A stretch of DNA of 5,211 nt, from positions 1-5,211 of the forward strand of contig DMKG01000028.1 of NCBI GenBank assembly GCA_003454415.1, given 5' to 3'. Below the pieces are notes generated by a model. It was not told the origin of the DNA. It saw nothing but the letters and a program-made list of their open reading frames with translations, and ran no database searches. The translations under genes were made by a program, and so were the position numbers. Shown here piece by piece: positions 1 to 5,211 of the stretch; the stretch's first letter is position 1, and every line of letters begins with the position of its first letter. The stretch comes from Alphaproteobacteria bacterium. GTDB lineage: Bacteria > Pseudomonadota > Alphaproteobacteria > UBA11222.

Positions 1-6
1 TGACCC

Positions 7-58
7 GAATCTGAAGTTCGTCATACCGGTCCGATAATGCGAAACGAACTTCAGATTC
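7..58. repeat. Perfect 15-bp inverted repeat, candidate operator (dyad 1)
   Basis: Arms 7-21 (GAATCTGAAGTTCGT) and 44-58 (its exact reverse complement) are separated by 22 bases that contain the small palindrome ACCGGT at 25-30. A perfect 15-bp pair at this spacing is unlikely to be chance. The right arm overlaps the first three bases of the candidate -35 box at 56-61, the position expected of a repressor operator. No T-run follows either arm, so it does not look like an intrinsic terminator. The outer 14 bases of each arm resemble the arms of the second dyad at 99-112 and 140-153. Dyad symmetry is seen directly; the operator role is inferred. A TetR- or MarR-type regulator would be usual for an RND operon, but none is visible here. 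Confidence 0.6.
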
Positions 59-83
59 ACAAGGTCACTAGCAAGGATATGAT
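56..83 (+). promoter_or_regulatory. Candidate sigma-70-type promoter of the efflux operon
   Basis: TTCACA at 56-61 (5 of 6 matches to TTGACA) and TATGAT at 78-83 (5 of 6 matches to TATAAT) are separated by 16 bp in a locally A/T-rich stretch. Transcription would begin near 89-91, leaving a leader of about 105 bases before the adaptor start at 195. The -35 box overlaps the right arm of the perfect inverted repeat, and the second inverted repeat begins at about the predicted transcription start. It is the best promoter-like pair I found on the forward strand, but it is assigned by eye only. Confidence 0.45.
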
Positions 84-87
84 ATTA

Positions 88-160
88 GTGGAGCTATTGA
101 ATTTGACGTTTGAGAATGGACTTCTCCGCAACCGGGACTTAAATGTCAAATTCGCTCCAC
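88..160. repeat. Imperfect long inverted repeat / leader hairpin (dyad 2)
   Basis: GTGGAGC (88-94) pairs with GCTCCAC (154-160). After a 4-base bulge (TATT, 95-98), 99-114 pairs with 138-153 over 16 positions, with two mismatches (108/144 and 112/140) that become G-U pairs in RNA. The loop is 115-137. A smaller alternative hairpin, GAGAA/TTCTC (112-116 and 122-126), overlaps the stem end. The structure sits within the predicted transcript and ends 34 bases before the adaptor start. No T-run follows, so it is not an intrinsic terminator. It may be a second copy of the operator in dyad 1, a 5'-leader RNA structure affecting stability or translation, or both. Confidence 0.55.
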
Positions 161-194
161 CAGGGCGGCCACGCCCGCGCATGCGAGATAGGTG

Positions 195-1277
195 ATGAAA
201 CGCTCCCATGTCATCGCTGGCGGCGTCGTCCTGGCGATCGGCGCCTGGATGCTGTCCGGGCAATTCAGTGATGACGCGCCCAAGGCCCACAATAATGAGC
301 CGGAGACAACGCCCGCGCGCGTCAAGGTGCGCGGCGAAATCATCACTGCCCAGCCGCATCCCGGTGAAGCGGTGATTCGCGGCCGCACCGAAGCCAGCCG
401 AAAAGTTGATCTGCGCGCGCGCGTGCAGGGCCATGTCGCCGCCCTGCCCTTTCTCCAGGGCAGCGAGGTGAAGAAAGGCGATCTCATCTGTAAATTGACC
501 GTTGACGCCCGCGGCGCCAACGCCGAAGAAGCCCGCGCCCTGGTGGCGAGCCGCAGGCTGGATTACAACGCCGCGGAGGAACTCGCGCGCAGGGGCCACC
601 GTTCGCCCAGTCAGGTGGCGACCGCAAAGGCTGCGCTGGACGCCGCTCAGGCCGCGCTCAAGCGGGCGGAGATCGCCATGTCGGACATCGACATCACCGC
701 CCCCTTTGACGGCGTAATCGAAGCGCTGCCCGTGGAGATCGGCGATTTCCTCAATGAGGGGGGCGTTTGCGCCCGGATTGTGGACAGCGATCCTATGTTG
801 CTGATCGGACAGGTGTCGGAACGCGACATCAACGGCTTTAAGATTGGCGGCACGGGCCGCGCCCAACTAGTCACCGGCGAAACCGTAGATGGGGTGGTAA
901 GTTTCATCGCCTCCACCGCAGAGCCCGCGACCCGCACCTTTCGCATCGAATTGGAAACCCCAAATCCTGACGGCTCCCTGCGCGACGGGATTACCGCGGA
1001 CATCCGCATTGCGACAGCGACGGTCGATGCGCATTTCATCTCACCCGCCAGTCTGACCCTGAACGACGAAGGGATTCTGGGGGTGCGGGTGGTGGATGAG
1101 GAAAGCCGCGCCCGCTTCATACCGGTAACGATCATCGCCAACAGATCAGATGGGGTCTGGATTACCGGCCTGCCGCAGACCGTGAAACTGATCACGGTTG
1201 GCCAGGAATATGTATCCGATGGCGCGCAAGTGGATGTTACATATTCCAACCCGTCTCCCGCTGAAGGCGCGCTATGA
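195..1277 (+). CDS. RND efflux pump periplasmic adaptor subunit (membrane fusion protein, HlyD/AcrA type)
   Basis: This 360-residue protein is the periplasmic adaptor that would link the downstream RND permease to an outer-membrane channel. Residues 6-20 form an N-terminal hydrophobic anchor or uncleaved signal after MKR. There is no lipobox cysteine, so it is probably not a lipoprotein. The first lipoyl half is at about 70-102 (GHVAALPF, then GSEVKKGDLICKL). A short alpha-hairpin rich in Ala/Arg/Glu spans about 103-163. The second lipoyl half is at about 167-198 (ITAPFDGVIEALPVEIGDF). A beta-barrel follows at about 200-272 (QVSERD, PATRTFRIELETPNPDG), then a membrane-proximal domain at about 280-350 ending GQEYVSDGAQVDV. 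The length is usual for the family. An in-frame TAG at 189-191 leaves only GTG 192 or ATG 195 as starts; ATG 195 is preferred, with a weak GAGA (185-188) upstream. Its stop overlaps the permease start. Cysteines 99 and 192 lie at matching places in the two lipoyl halves. Confidence 0.93.
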   Translation: MKRSHVIAGGVVLAIGAWMLSGQFSDDAPKAHNNEPETTPARVKVRGEIITAQPHPGEAVIRGRTEASRKVDLRARVQGHVAALPFLQGSEVKKGDLICKLTVDARGANAEEARALVASRRLDYNAAEELARRGHRSPSQVATAKAALDAAQAALKRAEIAMSDIDITAPFDGVIEALPVEIGDFLNEGGVCARIVDSDPMLLIGQVSERDINGFKIGGTGRAQLVTGETVDGVVSFIASTAEPATRTFRIELETPNPDGSLRDGITADIRIATATVDAHFISPASLTLNDEGILGVRVVDEESRARFIPVTIIANRSDGVWITGLPQTVKLITVGQEYVSDGAQVDVTYSNPSPAEGAL

Positions 1278-4200
1278 AGGGGGTTCTGGATAATCTGATC
1301 GAACGCCAGCGACTGATCCTGACCGCCCTTGCCGCTATACTGGTGGGGGGCCTTTATTCCTATTTCACAGTGCCCAAGGAAGCCGACCCGGACGTCCCCA
1401 TCCCCTTTGTATTCGTTTCCGCCCCGCATCCTGGAATTTCTCCGGAGGATGCGGAGCGCCTGCTGGTCAAACCCATGGAGTCCAGATTACGGGGCGTGGA
1501 AGGGCTCAAGGAAATGCGCTCGGTCGCGTCCCAGGGGCATGCGGGGTTTTACCTTGAATTCGATGTGAATTTCGATCAGCAGAAAGCGCTGACGGATGTG
1601 CGTGAACAGGTTGATCTCACCAAGGCTGACCTGCCGGATGACACCGAAGATCCTACTGTCGCCGAATTCAACGCCAGCCTGTTTCCAGTCATAACCGTCA
1701 CCCTGTCTGGCGACGCGCCTGAACGCACCCTGCTGCGCCATGCGCGCATCCTTCAGGACGCAATCGAAGCGATCCCCTCCGTGCTCAAGGCGGAACTGGG
1801 TGGTCAGCGCGAGGAATTGCTGGAAGTAGTGGTAAACCCGACCAAGCTGGAATCCTATAACATCTCTCCCCGCGAACTGCTTGACGCCGTAACGCTGAAC
1901 AACCGCATGATCGCCGCAGGCGTACTGGATACGGGCGGGGGCCGCTTCGCCGTCAAGGTGCCGGGGCTTTTCGAGACCGCCGCCGACGTCAACAGCCTTC
2001 CGGTCAGGGTGGTGGGCGACGCCGTCGTGACCCTTGGCGATCTGACGGATATCCGCCGCACATTCAAGGACCGCACGTCATTTGCGCGGCTGAACGGCAA
2101 ATCCTCCATCTCCCTCAACGTCTCCAAACGTATCGGCTACAACATACTGGACACGACCAAAGATGTGCGGGAGGTCGTCGCAGAACAGGCGAAACACCTT
2201 CCGGCAAGCATCCGGCTCACGGTCGCGCAGGATGATTCACGCTGGATACTCGGCATGCTGGACAGTCTGGAAGCGGCCGTACTCACCGCCATCGCGCTGG
2301 TGATGATCGTGATTCTGTCCGCCCTGGGATGGCGGTCGGCGGCGCTGGTCGGAATTTCCATTCCCGCGTCCTATCTGATTGGCTTTCTGCTTTTTGGACT
2401 GACGGGGCTTACGATCAACATGATGGTGATGTTCGGACTGATCCTTTCCGTTGGCATGCTGGTGGATGACACGATCATCGTCGTCGAATACGCCGACCGC
2501 CAGATGATCGAAGGGGCGCCGCGCGCACAGGCCTATATCGCCGCTGCAAAGCGCATGTTCTGGCCTATCGTTTCCTCTACCGCCACAACCCTCGTGGCGT
2601 TTCTGCCTATGCTGTTCTGGCCTGACGTTACCGGAAAGTTCATGCGTTACCTGCCTTTGACCATGATCTTCATCATGTCCGCATCGCTTCTGGTGGCGGT
2701 TGTGTTCGTGCCTTCGCTTGGCGCGCTTTTCGGCAAGCCTGGCGCCGAAGATTTGGAGACCCTGAATACCATCAAGGCGGCGGAACGCGGCGATCTGAAG
2801 GATCTCGGCGGCCTCACGGGATATTACGCGCGCCTGATCGGGCGTCTTTTGCATCATCCGGTGAAGGTTCTCGCCGCCGCCGCCGCGGCGCTGATTCTTG
2901 TCTCCAGCGCCTACGGCGCTTTGGGAAGGGGTATGGAGTTTTTCACCGATACGGAATCCGGCAGCGCCATCGTTCATGTGGCCGCCCAGGGCAATCTTTC
3001 CGCGACGCAGATGCGGGACCTTACGCTGCTGGTCGAGCGGCAGATTCTCGCCGTCGAGGATATCCGCACGGTGTATACCCAGACGGGACGGAACACCAGC
3101 GGCAGACGGGAGGGCGCGCCGCGCGACAGCATCGGCACCATCCGCCTGGAACTCGTGGACTGGAATGAACGCGATCGCGGCATGAACGAGATACTGGCGG
3201 AAATCCGGCAGCGCACAAACGGCATTGCCGGCATCCGCATTCATGCGCGCAAACAGGAGGGCGGTCCGCCGGTCAACAAGGATATCATCCTGGAGATCAC
3301 TTCACACGAGAAGGCGAAGCTCGACGCCGCGCTGCTGCGTATTTCCGATTACATGCGCAATCAGGTTTCGGGCCTCGTTGACATAGAAGACAGCCGGCCG
3401 CTGCCGGGGATTGAATGGCAGGTCAAGGTGGACCGGGCGCAAGCCGGGCGTTTCAGCGCCGACATCACCAATATCGGCGTGATGATGCAGATGATCACTG
3501 ATGGGGTGAAAATCGGGGAGTACCGGCCGGACGATTCCGAAGACGAAGTCGAAATCCGCGTGCGCTATCCCTTCGCAGACCGCAATATCGATCAGCTGGA
3601 CCGTCTGCGGGTGCGCACGAAAGACGGTCTGGTTCCGGTTTCCAACTTCGTTTCCCGTACTGCAGCGCAAAACACCACCACTATCGAACGGGTCGACGGC
3701 AACAATGTCATGACCATCAGCGCCGACGCCGCTGACGGAGTATTGGCCAGCGAGAAGGTGACGGAAATCTCGCAATGGCTGAAAGATGCGAATTTGGGAC
3801 CTGAAATCACGGTGCGTTTCCGCGGCGCCGATGAAAAGCAGCGTGAGGCCCAGAACTTTCTGATCGTGGCTTTTTCGGTGGCCTTATTCCTGATCGCCCT
3901 GATCCTGATCGCCCAGTTCAACAGTTTCTACCACTCGGCGCTGATCCTTTCCGCCGTGATCATGTCCACCGTAGGCGTGTTTCTGGGGCTGCTGATAACG
4001 GGACAGACCTTCAGCGTGATCATGACAGGCACCGGAATTGTCGCGCTCACCGGTATTGTGGTAAAGAACAACATCATTCTGATCGACACCTATCAGCAAC
4101 TTATCCGGGACGGCTACCCCCTGCAGGACGCCATCATTCGAACCGGGGCTCAGCGTCTGCGGCCCGTGGCGCTTACCACCATGACCACGATTTCCGGCCT

Positions 4201-4435
4201 ATTGCCCATGATGCTGAAAGTGGAATTCGACTTTGTGGGCCGTGAAATCGTCTATGGCTCGCCGGCCGCTTCCTGGTGGGTGCAGATGGCGACCGCCGTG
4301 GTGTTCGGCTTGATCTTCGCTACGCTGCTCACCCTTGTGGTCACCCCTTGCGCGCTGGCGCTGCCCGCCGCGCTGCGGGAAAAATGGACAGCCTGGCGCA
4401 AAAAGAAAAACTCAGCTCAGGTTCTGGCGGAATAA
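1274..4435 (+). CDS. RND efflux transporter permease subunit (AcrB-like, HAE family)
   Basis: This 1053-residue inner-membrane pump has full family length and is intact. It would use proton influx to export a compound through the adaptor. The topology is classic: TM1 about 12-31; periplasmic porter/docking half about 33-328; TM2-TM6 about 332-482; a cytoplasmic linker about 484-528; TM7 about 529-549; second periplasmic half about 555-857; TM8-TM12 about 862-1030. Proton-relay residues are present: D398-D399 in TM4 (GMLVDDTIIVVE), K931 in TM10 (GIVVKNNIILID) and the RLRPVALTT motif at 961-969. ATG 1274 overlaps the adaptor stop (ATGA), and GAAGG at 1263-1267 is a good ribosome binding site. 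The N-terminus (VPKEADPDVPIP) and GGPPVNKD at 663-670 set it apart from the AcrB/MexB core group, so I would not assign a named drug substrate. A heavy-metal (CzcA/CusA) role is less likely but not excluded. Confidence 0.95.
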   Translation: MKGVLDNLIERQRLILTALAAILVGGLYSYFTVPKEADPDVPIPFVFVSAPHPGISPEDAERLLVKPMESRLRGVEGLKEMRSVASQGHAGFYLEFDVNFDQQKALTDVREQVDLTKADLPDDTEDPTVAEFNASLFPVITVTLSGDAPERTLLRHARILQDAIEAIPSVLKAELGGQREELLEVVVNPTKLESYNISPRELLDAVTLNNRMIAAGVLDTGGGRFAVKVPGLFETAADVNSLPVRVVGDAVVTLGDLTDIRRTFKDRTSFARLNGKSSISLNVSKRIGYNILDTTKDVREVVAEQAKHLPASIRLTVAQDDSRWILGMLDSLEAAVLTAIALVMIVILSALGWRSAALVGISIPASYLIGFLLFGLTGLTINMMVMFGLILSVGMLVDDTIIVVEYADRQMIEGAPRAQAYIAAAKRMFWPIVSSTATTLVAFLPMLFWPDVTGKFMRYLPLTMIFIMSASLLVAVVFVPSLGALFGKPGAEDLETLNTIKAAERGDLKDLGGLTGYYARLIGRLLHHPVKVLAAAAAALILVSSAYGALGRGMEFFTDTESGSAIVHVAAQGNLSATQMRDLTLLVERQILAVEDIRTVYTQTGRNTSGRREGAPRDSIGTIRLELVDWNERDRGMNEILAEIRQRTNGIAGIRIHARKQEGGPPVNKDIILEITSHEKAKLDAALLRISDYMRNQVSGLVDIEDSRPLPGIEWQVKVDRAQAGRFSADITNIGVMMQMITDGVKIGEYRPDDSEDEVEIRVRYPFADRNIDQLDRLRVRTKDGLVPVSNFVSRTAAQNTTTIERVDGNNVMTISADAADGVLASEKVTEISQWLKDANLGPEITVRFRGADEKQREAQNFLIVAFSVALFLIALILIAQFNSFYHSALILSAVIMSTVGVFLGLLITGQTFSVIMTGTGIVALTGIVVKNNIILIDTYQQLIRDGYPLQDAIIRTGAQRLRPVALTTMTTISGLLPMMLKVEFDFVGREIVYGSPAASWWVQMATAVVFGLIFATLLTLVVTPCALALPAALREKWTAWRKKKNSAQVLAE

Positions 4436-4438
4436 GCC

Positions 4439-5211
4439 ATGGAAATCCTTCAAATCGCTCTGGCGGACATACCTGCGCCGTCCTATCTGCGCGAGGCCAT
4501 CATTTTCCTTCTGTCGGCTGTTCTGGTGACCTCGGTTTTTCAGCGTTTCAAGATCAGTCCCGTTCTTGGCTATCTGCTGACAGGCGTAATTATCGGTCCC
4601 TTTGGCCTGAAGGCCATAAGCGATATAGAAGACGCCCGCACACTGGGCGAATTAGGCGTGGTTTTTCTCCTGTTCACCATTGGCCTGGAATTGTCGGCAG
4701 ACCGTCTGCGCAGCATGGCGCGGCTGATTTTTGGCCTGGGCAGCGCCCAGATGGCGGTAACGGGTGCGATTATCGGCGTCATTTCCTGGGCCTGGGGAAA
4801 TACGATTGAAGCGTCCATCGTGCTCGGCTTCTGTCTCGCCATGTCCTCCACCGCCATCGCCACGCAAATGCTGTTGGAGCGTAATGAGTTTTCATCGAAT
4901 CTTGGCCGCGCGGTCTTTGCTGTCCTGCTGCTGCAGGATCTGGCGGTCGCGCCCCTGCTCGTACTGGTGAACGCGCTGGGAGAGGGACAGTCCGCCCTGC
5001 CGGCAACCCTGGCGATAGCGCTGGGCAAATCGGTCTTTGCCGTGGGCGTCATCATCCTGGCGGGACGGCTGACCCTGCGGCCTCTTTTCCGGGCGGTCGC
5101 AGATTCGCGTAATCCCGAAGTCCTGATGGCTCTCACCCTGCTGGCGATACTGGTCACGGCCGTCAGCACCCATGCCGCTGGCCTGTCCATGGCGCTCGGC
5201 GCTTTCCTCGC
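4439..5211 (+). CDS. Monovalent cation:proton antiporter-2 (CPA2, KefB/KefC-like) family protein, 3' end cut by the window
   Basis: The first 257 codons stay open to the right edge. The protein is a polytopic inner-membrane exchanger of the Na+/H+ exchanger fold, probably swapping K+ (or Na+) for H+. Family motifs visible are SPVLGYLLTGVIIGPFGL at 40-57, LGELGVVFLLFTIGLELS at 69-86, the serine/threonine run AMSSTAIATQMLLER at 134-148, GRAVFAVLLLQDLAV with Q166-D167 at 156-170, and THAAGLSMALGAFL at 244-257. Hydrophobic segments alternate regularly from about residue 18. The ATG lies 3 bases after the permease TAA, and GGCGGAA at 4426-4432 inside the permease end supplies a ribosome binding site. 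Whether a C-terminal TrkA-N/RCK regulatory domain follows, as in KefB/KefC, cannot be seen. The family call is firm; the ion is inferred. Confidence 0.92.
   Translation, partial: MEILQIALADIPAPSYLREAIIFLLSAVLVTSVFQRFKISPVLGYLLTGVIIGPFGLKAISDIEDARTLGELGVVFLLFTIGLELSADRLRSMARLIFGLGSAQMAVTGAIIGVISWAWGNTIEASIVLGFCLAMSSTAIATQMLLERNEFSSNLGRAVFAVLLLQDLAVAPLLVLVNALGEGQSALPATLAIALGKSVFAVGVIILAGRLTLRPLFRAVADSRNPEVLMALTLLAILVTAVSTHAAGLSMALGAFL

Noticed and set aside
7..58. Perfect inverted repeat as an intrinsic terminator of an upstream gene
   Set aside because: No T-run follows either arm and the 22-base loop is too long for a typical terminator.
144..149. Perfect TTGACA on the minus strand as a divergent -35 box
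   Set aside because: No A/T-rich -10 element occurs 16-18 bases downstream on that strand; the match is explained by the inverted-repeat arm.
57..182. Minus-strand ATG at 182-180 opening MRGRGRPGG, reminiscent of a TetR N-terminus
   Set aside because: The following residues do not resemble a TetR helix-turn-helix, and the frame stops after about 41 codons within the inverted repeats.
192..194. GTG at 192 as the adaptor start
   Set aside because: It is possible, since the upstream in-frame stop is at 189-191, but ATG at 195 is immediately adjacent and the better start; the difference is one residue.
57..866. Long minus-strand open frame (269 codons) opposite the leader and adaptor
   Set aside because: It lies antisense to a convincing adaptor gene, has low-complexity composition typical of antisense frames in G/C-rich DNA, and shows no recognisable domain.
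2237..3244. Minus-strand open frame of 335 codons opposite the permease
   Set aside because: It is rich in His/Gln/Arg/Gly with no membrane or domain pattern, and the opposite strand encodes a complete RND protein with all key residues.
3890..3914. Short repeat of CTGATCGCC at the end of permease TM8
   Set aside because: It encodes a hydrophobic Leu-Ile-Ala repeat expected in a transmembrane helix and needs no other explanation.
4276..4809. Forward open frame of 177 codons spanning the permease end and the antiporter start
   Set aside because: It overlaps two genes with strong family motifs in other frames, and its own translation looks like a frame shadow.

Overview
The window holds the front part of a compact, all-forward-strand transport operon, preceded by about 190 bases of non-coding leader. 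Gene order is periplasmic adaptor (195-1277), RND inner-membrane permease (1274-4435), then the first 257 codons of a CPA2-type monovalent cation:proton antiporter (4439 to the right edge, cut by the window). The adaptor and permease overlap by 4 bases (ATGA), and the antiporter starts 3 bases after the permease stop, so one transcript with coupled translation is the simplest reading. The RND family, tight packing and G/C-rich third codon positions suggest a Gram-negative proteobacterium, probably alphaproteobacterial. That placement is an impression from protein style, not a search result.

Bases 1-194 carry no gene I can support. They contain two large inverted repeats: a perfect 15-bp arm pair at 7-21/44-58, and a longer imperfect pair at 88-114/138-160. 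All four arms share a related 14-base motif, GAATYTGAMRTTYR, so this looks like a duplicated dyad. A plausible sigma-70-type promoter (TTCACA, 16 bp, TATGAT; 56-83) lies between them. The first dyad touches the -35 box, and the second would fall at the start of the transcript. This suggests control by a dimeric repressor, possibly with an RNA hairpin in the leader.

Functionally, the adaptor and permease would form two parts of a tripartite proton-driven efflux pump. No outer-membrane factor is visible, so it must lie outside the window or be a shared TolC-like protein. The antiporter exchanges K+ or Na+ for H+ and is not a standard pump component. Its apparent co-transcription with an RND pump is the most interesting gene-level observation. 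The leader dyad architecture is the most interesting non-coding one. Substrates cannot be predicted from the sequence.
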